The notes under the pieces: model-generated
Database searches by the model: none
Told to the model about the DNA's origin: nothing
Seen by the model: only the letters and a program-made list of their open reading frames with translations
Shown here: piece after piece, positions 1-5,231 of the stretch
Numbering within the stretch: position 1 is the stretch's first letter
How the letters are laid out: every line of letters begins with the position of its first letter
Made by a program: the position numbers and the translations under genes
From: Acidobacteriota bacterium
GTDB taxonomy: Bacteria; Acidobacteriota; HRBIN11
DNA: 5,231 nucleotides
NCBI GenBank assembly: GCA_025061865.1
Contig: JANXAA010000179.1
Span: forward strand, 1-5,231
Reading direction: 5' to 3'

Positions 1-279
1 GGTTTGGAGAAAAGCCTTGAAGCGGCCATCGGGCGGGTTTCATCCCTGGGGGACCCCGCCGAGCGGGCAGGCCCTCTTCCGGCCATGAAGCGGCAAGAGA
101 TCGTCCGCCGTCATTGGCCGACCCTCGTCCAGCCGACCCTCTTGGCTATGGACGCCCGGTACGCCGTCTTGGAAAAACTGGCCGAAGAACTCCTCCAGAT
201 GGATCTCGACACCCTGAGCCCCCGCCAGGCTTGGGAATTCTTGGAGCGGTGGCAGAAACGGATCCGCAAGCCTCGGTAG
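1..279 (+). CDS. mutS: DNA mismatch repair protein MutS, C-terminal end (partial, 5' end outside window)
   Basis: The reading frame is open from the first base (first codon GGT) and stops at TAG 277-279, giving about 92 visible residues of a longer protein. The last 30 residues carry the signature MutS tail: a helix ending in L-x-x-M-D-L-D-T, then L-S-P-R-Q-A-W-E-F-L-E-R-W. This closely matches the LTPRQALEWIYRLK-type terminus of MutS1 proteins, a small helical domain that mediates MutS dimer-tetramer contacts and sits after the ATPase domain. By family knowledge, MutS recognises mismatches and recruits MutL in the cytoplasm. The ATPase, clamp and mismatch-binding domains lie upstream and cannot be checked here. 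A TTG at 4 could in principle start a small separate protein, but no Shine-Dalgarno is visible before it and the C-terminal match favours a truncated view of mutS. The call rests on this short motif only. Confidence 0.72.
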   Translation, partial: GLEKSLEAAIGRVSSLGDPAERAGPLPAMKRQEIVRRHWPTLVQPTLLAMDARYAVLEKLAEELLQMDLDTLSPRQAWEFLERWQKRIRKPR

Positions 280-291
280 ACAGGAGGGCCA

Positions 292-459
292 CCAAGTCCC
301 AGTCGCCAGGTGCCGAGTCCTGGGAAAAGAGACCTTGGACCTGAGACCTGACCCCGCCGCGGGAGTCGACCTCGTCTTAGGCACCCGGGCCAGCCTGAGG
401 TCTTAGGGCTATGGTCTTCCCATTCTGGGACCCGGGACCTGGCAACTGGCACCTGAGAC
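292..459. repeat. Degenerate period-7 (heptad) repeat array with an internal orientation switch
   Basis: Starting 12 bases after the mutS stop, the sequence falls into 7-base units. Those from 292 to 319 read CCAAGTC, CCAGTCG, CCAGGTG, CCGAGTC. Those from 320 to 354 read CTGGGAA, AAGAGAC, CTTGGAC, CTGAGAC, CTGACCC. A second block at 425-459 reads CTGGGAC, CCGGGAC, CTGGCAA, CTGGCAC, CTGAGAC, in the same 7-base register as the first. Between them (about 394-424) GG still recurs every 7 bases, with more decay. CCAAGTC is a rotation of the reverse complement of CTTGGAC, so the array flips orientation near 320. Because of the flip, 307-320 can pair with 337-350 at 10 of 14 positions plus one G-U, around a 16-base loop. 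No convincing ORF lies here. The array and the USP ribosome-binding site together account for the gap 280-485. Confidence 0.7.
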
Positions 460-485
460 CCTCATAATAGAAAGGGGGAGCACCG

Positions 486-1373
486 ATGACCACTTACTTG
501 GTCGGATGGGACCGTTCAACCAGTGCCGAAAAGGCGCTGCTCTTTACCGTCGAGATAGCCCGACAGAGAGGGGGTCAGGTCGTCTTGTGGTACGCCGTCG
601 ACGTACCTAAGACCTACCGACTCCTGACCAGCCACGGCAGGGCCATCGACCCGTCCATCCATCAGGAAATGAATCGCTGGCTCGATCAGGTCAAGGCCCA
701 TGCCGAGAGCCTTCTCCGGTCCCGGGCGCACACGATCAAGGCCCCGGATCTATCCGTGACGGTCGAAGTATGGACGGGAGACCTTTATGAAGGCCTGATG
801 GATGCCGTCCAACGGTATGACGCTGACTGGATCGTCCTGGGCCGAGGCCAAGACCCCCATCGCTTGGGTAGCTTCGCCCTGAAAGTCCTGCGCTCGACCC
901 TACGGCCGGTGGCGGTCGTCCCCGAGACTTACGAGCCGGTCGGCCTGCACGTCATCGTCGTCCCCGTCGACTGGACGATCCCGAAAAGTGCTGCCCTTCC
1001 CCTGGCCCTCGATTTGGCGACCCGTTATACTGCAGAGGTCCATCTCGTCCATGTGATCGAGACCTACTTGCGGGACGTGCCGGTCGCCTTAGAGGCGGCC
1101 GTCGAGCAGATGGTCCGAGACTCGTTGGACGAATGGTATCGCCAGCAAGCCGTCCCCACAGACCGGACTGTCCATCAGGCTTTTCGTCGGGCGACCGATG
1201 CCGGGACCGGCATCCTGGCATACGCCACCGAGGTGGGTGCTGACCTCATCGTCATGGACAGCCATGCCCGGGGGCCCCTCATGCACCTGATGTTGGGTAG
1301 CGTGGCCGAAAAGGTCCTCCAACGGGCGACGGTCCCCGTCATCGTTACGAAGCCAGAGGGCGGGAAGGCCTAA
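486..1373 (+). CDS. Universal stress protein with two tandem UspA domains
   Basis: This 295-residue cytoplasmic protein has two UspA-like alpha/beta domains. Domain 1 (about residues 2-147) opens with V-G-W-D-R-S-T-S-A-E-K-A-L and closes with W-I-V-L-G-R-G...L-G-S-F-A...R-P-V-A-V-V-P. Domain 2 (about 153-288) opens with V-I-V-V-P-V-D-W and closes with L-I-V-M-D-S-H-A-R-G...L-M-L-G-S-V-A-E-K-V...V-P-V-I-V. Family knowledge: Usp proteins bind ATP/AMP or act as nucleotide-independent stress regulators, and tandem forms behave as intramolecular dimers. The usual G-x2-G-x9-G-S nucleotide loop is altered in both halves. Domain 1 has a shortened loop (G119, G121, G128-S129). Domain 2 has D258 and A261 where glycines are usual but keeps G271-S272. 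The ATG at 486 follows a purine-rich GGGGGAG (474-480) with a 5-base spacer. The gene appears monocistronic, flanked by repeat-filled gaps. The stress it answers to cannot be read from sequence. Confidence 0.93.
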   Translation: MTTYLVGWDRSTSAEKALLFTVEIARQRGGQVVLWYAVDVPKTYRLLTSHGRAIDPSIHQEMNRWLDQVKAHAESLLRSRAHTIKAPDLSVTVEVWTGDLYEGLMDAVQRYDADWIVLGRGQDPHRLGSFALKVLRSTLRPVAVVPETYEPVGLHVIVVPVDWTIPKSAALPLALDLATRYTAEVHLVHVIETYLRDVPVALEAAVEQMVRDSLDEWYRQQAVPTDRTVHQAFRRATDAGTGILAYATEVGADLIVMDSHARGPLMHLMLGSVAEKVLQRATVPVIVTKPEGGKA

Positions 1374-1385
1374 CTCGGTATCGGT

Positions 1386-1409
1386 CCTGGGCGTCGGTTG
1401 AGACGCAGG
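1386..1409 (+). terminator. Bulged hairpin just after the stress-protein stop (possible terminator, no T-tract)
   Basis: CCT (1386-1388) plus GCGTC (1391-1395) can pair with GACGC (1402-1406) plus AGG (1407-1409). The loop is GGTTGA and there is a two-base GG bulge, giving about 8 base pairs beginning 12 bases after the TAA of the stress-protein gene. The position suits a 3'-end structure, but the downstream sequence is purine-rich and has no T-run, so a classical intrinsic terminator is not supported. A chance hairpin in GC-rich DNA is possible. Confidence 0.3.
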
Positions 1410-1424
1410 AACAGGGTAAGGAAA

Positions 1425-1496
1425 GGTTCGAAAGTTCATAAGCTTCGGCACTACCGAATTCCTGAAGGGCCCCATTCCCAAACTGCCGCACTGCCG
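1425..1496. repeat. Degenerate period-8 (octad) repeat array with an internal orientation switch
   Basis: The stretch divides into nine 8-base units: GGTTCGAA, AGTTCATA, AGCTTCGG, CACTACCG, AATTCCTG, AAGGGCCC, CATTCCCA, AACTGCCG, CACTGCCG. Units from 1449 on approximate AACTGCCG. The first three approximate AGTTCGG, a rotation of its reverse complement, so the orientation flips near 1448. At the flip, TTCGG (1444-1448) and CCGAA (1454-1458) form a perfect 5-bp stem around a 5-base loop. The array ends about 11 bases before the ATG of the TPR gene. The gap 1374-1507 thus holds the bulged hairpin, this array and a weak ribosome-binding site. No RNA gene or convincing promoter is visible. Confidence 0.6.
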
Positions 1497-1507
1497 ATAG
1501 GTGCACA

Positions 1508-1951
1508 ATGGCGGGATATCGACGAAAAAGTCGGGACGTCTGGTGCGTCGGGGTGGCCCTGGTTCTCTTGGGTCTGGGCAGGGCCAGTTGGGCGGTTGAA
1601 GCCACCTTCCAGCCTCCGCCGGGGAGCCCAGAATGGCTGAAGGAGCAAAATGAGTTGGCGATTCAGGCCGCGCGGCAGGCTTACTGGCCGGAGGCCGTAC
1701 ATCGATGGACCAAAATCCTACGCTTCAAACCGGATTGGGCGGCGATCTGGAACAACCTGGCTGTGGCGATGGAAGCGATGGGTCAGTGGGACAAGGCGGT
1801 AGTCTACTATCGGAAGGCGATGGAACTGGAACCCGACAATACGGCCTACCGGGCGAATTACATCCGATTTCGGGAGATTCAACAGAAGTATCGAAAAGGG
1901 CCATCCCCGGAGTCTCCTGAAACGCCGAAGCCTCCGCCCCCGTCGTCCTGA
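1508..1951 (+). CDS. Small exported TPR-repeat protein
   Basis: This 147-residue protein starts with a basic stretch (R5, R6, K7, R9), then a hydrophobic core (residues 11-25) ending in A-S-W-A, which suggests signal peptidase I cleavage near A29. Two tetratricopeptide repeats follow. Repeat 1 (about 45-78) contains A-I-Q-A-A...Y-W-P-E-A-V-H-R-W-T-K-I-L...K-P-D. Repeat 2 (about 79-112) contains W-N-N-L-A-V-A-M-E-A-M-G-Q-W-D-K-A-V...Y-R-K-A-M-E-L-E-P-D and fits the consensus (small residues at 8 and 20, P at 32) very well. A charged helix (113-130) and a proline-rich tail (131-147) end the protein. By family knowledge, TPRs are protein-binding scaffolds, so this is likely a periplasmic or envelope adaptor with an unknown partner. 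The ATG at 1508 has only a weak AGGTG (1499-1503) with a 4-base spacer, so translation may be modest. The exact role is not recognisable. It lies 207 bp upstream of the lipoprotein gene, so shared transcription is possible but unproven. Confidence 0.85.
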   Translation: MAGYRRKSRDVWCVGVALVLLGLGRASWAVEATFQPPPGSPEWLKEQNELAIQAARQAYWPEAVHRWTKILRFKPDWAAIWNNLAVAMEAMGQWDKAVVYYRKAMELEPDNTAYRANYIRFREIQQKYRKGPSPESPETPKPPPPSS

Positions 1952-1975
1952 GGTCGGGGCTCGGGTCAGATGCGG
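1948..1975. repeat. Short heptad-like remnant at the TPR gene stop
   Basis: CTGAGGT, CGGGGCT, CGGGTCA, GATGCGG follow each other in 7-base steps across the stop codon of the TPR gene. They resemble the motif class of the longer heptad array at 292-459. There are only three to four units with much variation, so this could be chance. Confidence 0.25.
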
Positions 1976-2052
1976 CACGGGGATTGCACAGTCTGAATTA
2001 CGACCTTTAAGGGTGCGCCGAAGACATCCAAGTGGAGTGAGGGCTTTGGGGA

Positions 2053-2117
2053 ACCCCACTTTAGCGAGCGGAGGTGTGGGACGGCCGAAGACCCCGCTCT
2101 GGCCAGCGGGGTCGGGA
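2053..2117. repeat. Two tandem hairpin-forming repeat units (about 38-base spacing)
   Basis: The units at 2053-2081 and 2091-2117 align at about 22 of 27-29 positions (shared ACCCC.CT.T.GC, AGCGG, GGT and GGGA). The second forms a perfect 9-bp stem, GACCCCGCT (2090-2098) with AGCGGGGTC (2105-2113), around the loop CTGGCC. The first can pair CCCAC (2055-2059) with GTGGG (2076-2080). A third, much weaker copy may start at 2020, since GCCGAAGAC occurs exactly at 2017-2025 and 2084-2092. No T-tract follows on either strand, so this is not a standard terminator. It is better read as a structured repeat lying 42 bases or more upstream of the lipoprotein start. The rest of the gap 1952-2158 shows only the short hairpin at 2124-2136. 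Confidence 0.55.
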
Positions 2118-2123
2118 TATTGA

Positions 2124-2136
2124 CCTCCTTCGGAGG
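2124..2136 (+). promoter_or_regulatory. Short hairpin directly upstream of the lipoprotein ribosome-binding site
   Basis: CCTCC (2124-2128) and GGAGG (2132-2136) can pair around a TTC loop. The structure ends 11 bases before the Shine-Dalgarno AGGAAGGA (2148-2155) of the gene at 2159. The GGAGG arm is itself an anti-16S sequence sitting too far upstream (22 bases) to serve that ATG, so it may be a decoy or sequestered site. No regulatory ligand can be inferred. A chance origin in GC-rich DNA is possible. Confidence 0.25.
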
Positions 2137-2158
2137 GAGTGACCTTTAGGAAGGACAC

Positions 2159-2974
2159 ATGGCCTTCATCCGAGGACACCGGTATCGGATTGTCGAGAAG
2201 GCGGCCTGTCTCTGGGGACGACGGACCGCGGGGTGGTTGTGGGGTATGGTCCTCCTGGGCGGGGTCGGCTGTGCTTCGCAGGTCATCGAGATCCCTGTGC
2301 GAATCCCTACGCAGGCCCAGATTCCCTTGAACGATTATGACGTCGTCGTCGTCGTTCCCTTTTTGACGTATCGGGACTTCCAAGGCGTCGAGGACGACCC
2401 TTCGATCGACTATGGGGAAGAAGTTCGTTCGATCGTCCGCAATGAGCTCCAGAGCCATCTTTCTCAGACTATTCTGGTGTCCCATCCAGCGGAGGGCCGC
2501 CCCTCGAAGGTGGACTTGCCCGACCCCACAGCCTGGCTCACCCCGGCCATCGCCGAGCAATGGATCCAGGACCACCTCCAGGGCCTAGCCGAGCTGGAGC
2601 ATGCGACCCGGCCGGCTGTCGTGTTTGGTGTGGTAACCGTTCAAGGTATCCTTCGAGAGGGGGCCGTACCCCGGGAGGAATACCCGCCGCGACCCCCGCC
2701 CCCTGGGACGATCCCGCAGGAGCCCGCGCCGGACCGACGGAATGTGGAGGTGCGGGCCAGTATCCGCTTCTTCCTCTTTGATTGGTCGAACCGAAGAGTC
2801 CTGTATTCCGAGGCCGTCGAGGAGTCCTTGCAGACCTCATTGCGTCGGATGCACCTGGGGGCCTTCTATGTCCTCCTGGACCGCATCCTCCCGAAGCTCT
2901 TGAGTAAAGTCGTCCCTATCTATATTCAGACCGAACGTATTTTAGTCCAAGGCACGCCGGAAGGTCGGCCATGA
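2159..2974 (+). CDS. Putative lipoprotein with CsgG/TolB-N-like layout, function unknown
   Basis: This 271-residue protein has a basic N-terminus (R5 to R22), a hydrophobic stretch (about 25-37) and G-G-V-G-C, with C38 as the candidate lipidated cysteine. The -3 residue is G rather than the usual L/V/I, so the lipobox is imperfect. After processing, V-V-V-V-V-P-F (62-68), a helix with E-E-V-R-S-I-V-R-N-E-L (87-97), a strand A-V-V-F-G-V-V-T-V (153-161), a strand pair V-E-V-R-A-S-I-R-F-F-L-F-D-W...R-V-L-Y-S (196-217) and a C-terminal helix (233-250) follow in order. That order recalls the CsgG / LpoB / TolB-N class of envelope proteins; this is inference from layout, not a recognised family match. 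A proline-rich insert (about 174-191) interrupts it. The ATG at 2159 follows a strong AGGAAGGA with a 3-base gap from its last base. Its stop overlaps the next start as ATGA, so it is translationally coupled to the peptidase-propeller gene and is probably its partner at the outer membrane. Confidence 0.72.
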   Translation: MAFIRGHRYRIVEKAACLWGRRTAGWLWGMVLLGGVGCASQVIEIPVRIPTQAQIPLNDYDVVVVVPFLTYRDFQGVEDDPSIDYGEEVRSIVRNELQSHLSQTILVSHPAEGRPSKVDLPDPTAWLTPAIAEQWIQDHLQGLAELEHATRPAVVFGVVTVQGILREGAVPREEYPPRPPPPGTIPQEPAPDRRNVEVRASIRFFLFDWSNRRVLYSEAVEESLQTSLRRMHLGAFYVLLDRILPKLLSKVVPIYIQTERILVQGTPEGRP

Positions 2975-5231
2975 AGCGTGAGACTGTGTTTTGGCTGACA
3001 GTCGCTGGGGTCGTCCTCGGGGCCTGGCCCTCGGGCGCCCAGGTCTATATCCCCTACTACGGGAAAAATCAGGTCCACTACGATCACTTCCGGTGGAAGG
3101 TTTACAAGACGGAGCACTTCGACATCTATTTCTATCCGGAAGCCGCTTATGCCTTACCGACCGTGGCGGGGATCGCCGAGTCGGCTTATCAGAAGATCTA
3201 TCGTATCCTTCAGACGGCTCCGCCTTTCCGGATCCCCTTAATTTACTACCGCAACCAAGCGGAGTACGAGCAGATCAACTATCTCCAAGATGTCACCGGG
3301 AGCCTGGGGGTAGCGGAACCTGCCTACAATCGGATGGCCTTCCCCATCGACTTGCCGCCGGACCTCCTTCAAGACGTTATCACCCACGAGCTGGCGCATA
3401 TCTTTGAGTTCGCTATCATGTTCGGTCAACTGGGCGGCCGGGCCATTAACTTGCGAGCCAGCCCACCCACCTGGGTCTGGGAGGGTTTTGCTGATTATGT
3501 GACGGGCCGGCGGGACCCCTTCAACACCATGATCGTCCGAGACGCCGTCCTGACGGAGCGCCTCCCCTATGTGTCGGCTACGCGGGAGTTGGAAGTCCCG
3601 CCGGGAAGCGAAATCACGCTCCCACAGTACACCTTGGGGTCCTTCATTTGGGAGTTCATCCGGGACCGCTTCGGGGAAGTCGGTATCCGGCAATTTTGGT
3701 TTCAGCTCCGCAAGATGAGCTTTCTTGGCGGTTCAGACCCCTTCCTGGCCGCCTTCGGCGTGACGGAACAACGGTTCAACGAGCTGTTTGCTGACTACTT
3801 GCGGAATCGATTCCGGGACTTCCTCGACCGAGAGCCTGCTCTTGAGTACGACCGGATCTTCGAGCTCCCCTATCCGTACCGAAATATCATGACCTACGCC
3901 ATCTCGCCGGACGGTCGCTACGTCGCCGTCGGGACGGTCAATATCTACGATTACGACCTAGACATCCTGATTCTGGACCGTCGGGGCCGTGTCGTCCGGA
4001 ATCTGACGCCGGGTTATACGACGGACTTTCGGGACTTCCCGGCTGAACTCCCGCCGGGTCGCTTTGACATGGCCCTGCGGAGCCTGACCTGGTCGCCAGA
4101 CAGCCAGCGGGTCGCCTTTTTTGCCCGAACCGGGAAGTACCAAAGCTTGTTCGTGATGGACGTTCAAGGTCGAAAGCTTCAAGAGATTTATATCCCTTTG
4201 AACAAGACAGCGTCTCCAGCCTTCCATCCTGACGGCCGCCACCTGAGCTTTACGGCTTACGACCGGGAGGGTCGGCCGACGATCTTCCAGATGGACCTCG
4301 TGACTCGCAAGTATGAGCCTCTGACGCAGGATGAGATTTACAAGGACACGCCCGTTTGGGTCGAAAACGGGAAAGCTCTCCTTTACGTCGGTCGCCAGCC
4401 GGGTCGGTCAGCCATCTACCGGCTGGACCTTGCGACCCGTCAGGTCACCCGCGTCGGTCCGGTCGTCCCGTGGTACTTCTCGACGCCTACGATGTCTCCC
4501 GACGGTCGATACCTAATCTTCTCGGCGGATACCGACGGCGCCTTGGACCTGTACCGGGTGGACCTTCAGTCTGGCGAGATCGTCCGAATGACCCGCGCGA
4601 TGGGCGGTAACTTCAGCCCGACGGTCGTCGCCGAGTCAGACGGCTCTTGGGTTTATTTCATCGGCTTCTTCAAAGGCCAGCTCCACCTCTACCGCGTGAC
4701 GGTGGACCGGCAGTTGGCTGTCGTTTCACCACCGGCCGAGGAAACCCAGGTCGCCGAGGTGGCCGCGGACCTCCCCCGCTTGAACATCGACCCGGCGGGC
4801 ATTCAAAAGAAGGGCTTCCGTCCGGTCCTGGGGACGCCCCCGACGCTGATCGGGGGGGCCGACCAGTTTACGTATGCCTTCGCGTCGGCCATCACCTTCG
4901 AGGACATCCTGGGGGACCAGGCCGTCACGGTCTTTCTCCAGCGGATTTCTTCCTTCAACACTTTCTACGTGTCTTACCTCGACCGGGCTCGGCGATTTCA
5001 GTACCTGACAGAGCTGTTCTGGTCCGACACCTTCTTCATCGGTCCTATCGATGACCGGTTCATCGATTTCGTTAAGGACTCGGTCATCGGAGGTGACGTC
5101 TTCGGCTACTATCCACTCAGCCTGTGGAGCCGTATCGAGTTGGGCCTCGGGTTCTTCCGGATCCGGCAGAAGTTCCTGGACCCCTTCGCCCAGGCCCTTC
5201 ATGAAGCTTACCTCCGTCGGACGGGTGCTCG
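2971..5231 (+). CDS. Secreted gluzincin-type peptidase / TolB-like propeller / probable outer-membrane barrel protein (partial, 3' end outside window)
   Basis: The frame is open from ATG 2971 to the window end (753 codons, no stop). The ATG overlaps the upstream stop in ATGA and follows GGAAGG (2959-2964). Residues 1-23 form a signal peptide (K2, R3, hydrophobic 6-19, P-S-G-A, likely cut before Q24). Residues about 45-285 form a peptidase-MA-like domain with zinc motif H139-E-L-A-H143 and W-V-W-E171-G-F-A-D, the expected third ligand of gluzincins, 28 residues after H143. Residues about 300-580 hold six TolB/PD40-type blades, seen as S-P-D-G (312), S-P-D-S (375), H-P-D-G (419), V-E-N-G (464), S-P-D-G (509) and E-S-D-G (555), each followed by strands such as Y-R-L-D-L or Y-R-V-D-L. 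From about 624 the sequence alternates aromatic and polar residues (F-T-Y-A-F-A-S-A, L-G-D-Q at 647-650), suggesting an outer-membrane barrel that continues past the window. All zinc ligands are intact, so catalysis is plausible. The substrate is unknown. Confidence 0.88.
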   Translation, partial: MKRETVFWLTVAGVVLGAWPSGAQVYIPYYGKNQVHYDHFRWKVYKTEHFDIYFYPEAAYALPTVAGIAESAYQKIYRILQTAPPFRIPLIYYRNQAEYEQINYLQDVTGSLGVAEPAYNRMAFPIDLPPDLLQDVITHELAHIFEFAIMFGQLGGRAINLRASPPTWVWEGFADYVTGRRDPFNTMIVRDAVLTERLPYVSATRELEVPPGSEITLPQYTLGSFIWEFIRDRFGEVGIRQFWFQLRKMSFLGGSDPFLAAFGVTEQRFNELFADYLRNRFRDFLDREPALEYDRIFELPYPYRNIMTYAISPDGRYVAVGTVNIYDYDLDILILDRRGRVVRNLTPGYTTDFRDFPAELPPGRFDMALRSLTWSPDSQRVAFFARTGKYQSLFVMDVQGRKLQEIYIPLNKTASPAFHPDGRHLSFTAYDREGRPTIFQMDLVTRKYEPLTQDEIYKDTPVWVENGKALLYVGRQPGRSAIYRLDLATRQVTRVGPVVPWYFSTPTMSPDGRYLIFSADTDGALDLYRVDLQSGEIVRMTRAMGGNFSPTVVAESDGSWVYFIGFFKGQLHLYRVTVDRQLAVVSPPAEETQVAEVAADLPRLNIDPAGIQKKGFRPVLGTPPTLIGGADQFTYAFASAITFEDILGDQAVTVFLQRISSFNTFYVSYLDRARRFQYLTELFWSDTFFIGPIDDRFIDFVKDSVIGGDVFGYYPLSLWSRIELGLGFFRIRQKFLDPFAQALHEAYLRRTGA

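Noticed and set aside
440..468. Possible promoter TGGCAA - 17 bases - CATAAT before the stress-protein gene
   Set aside because: The -10 match is good but the -35 is poor, and the implied start would fall at the ribosome-binding site, leaving almost no leader. The bases also belong partly to the heptad array.
1939..1960. Inverted-looking CCCCG...CGGGG around the TPR stop as a terminator
   Set aside because: The pairing is interrupted, the loop would be too small and there is no T-run.
1984..2011. Possible promoter TTGCAC - 16 bases - TTTAAG in the gap before the lipoprotein
   Set aside because: Both boxes are weak and such matches are common by chance. Nothing else supports a start there.
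2120..2125. TTGACC as a -35 box for the lipoprotein gene
   Set aside because: No acceptable -10 lies 16-18 bases downstream, where the Shine-Dalgarno and start codon sit instead.
1718..2575. Long minus-strand open frame (285 codons) spanning the TPR gene end, the gap and the lipoprotein start
   Set aside because: It is antisense to two better supported genes. Its product is rich in Arg, Pro and Gly with no recognisable domain, signal or ribosome-binding site, which is typical of a shadow frame in GC-rich DNA.
2991..3407. Plus-strand frame of 138 codons inside the peptidase gene
   Set aside because: It overlaps the well supported peptidase frame, lacks family motifs and has shadow-like composition.
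4726..5202. Minus-strand frame of 158 codons under the C-terminal part of the peptidase-propeller gene
   Set aside because: It is antisense to a continuous frame with propeller and barrel features, and its acidic, Val/Gly-rich product matches no known family that I recognise.

Overview
The window is GC-rich DNA that reads almost entirely on the + strand. It comes from a Gram-negative (diderm) bacterium: it encodes a likely lipoprotein and a secreted protein ending in what looks like an outer-membrane beta-barrel. Codon use leans strongly to GTC, CGG and GGG. I cannot place the organism by sequence alone. An Acidobacteriota-like or related environmental, possibly thermophilic, lineage is a guess from gene style only.

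Layout: (1) 1-279 is the 3' end of a mutS-like mismatch-repair gene. (2) 280-485 is non-coding and dominated by a degenerate period-7 repeat that changes orientation inside the array. (3) 486-1373 encodes a two-domain universal stress protein. (4) 1374-1507 is non-coding and holds a bulged hairpin followed by a different degenerate repeat, of period 8, which also changes orientation. (5) 1508-1951 encodes a small exported TPR protein. (6) 1952-2158 is non-coding and holds hairpin-forming repeat units bracketed by an 8-bp direct repeat. (7) 2159-2974 encodes a putative lipoprotein of unknown function. (8) 2971 to beyond the window end encodes a large secreted protein made of a gluzincin-type (HELAH...E) peptidase domain, a TolB/PD40-like beta-propeller and the start of a probable beta-barrel. 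This last gene has no stop codon in the window.

The lipoprotein and the peptidase-propeller-barrel gene overlap by ATGA and are almost certainly co-translated, so they are best read as one envelope module. The exported TPR protein just upstream may belong to the same envelope theme, but a 207-bp structured gap separates it. The mutS tail and the stress protein look like unrelated neighbours. The two most unusual things are the paired repeat architecture of the intergenic regions (period 7, then period 8, each with an orientation switch) and the lipoprotein plus metallopeptidase-propeller-barrel pair.
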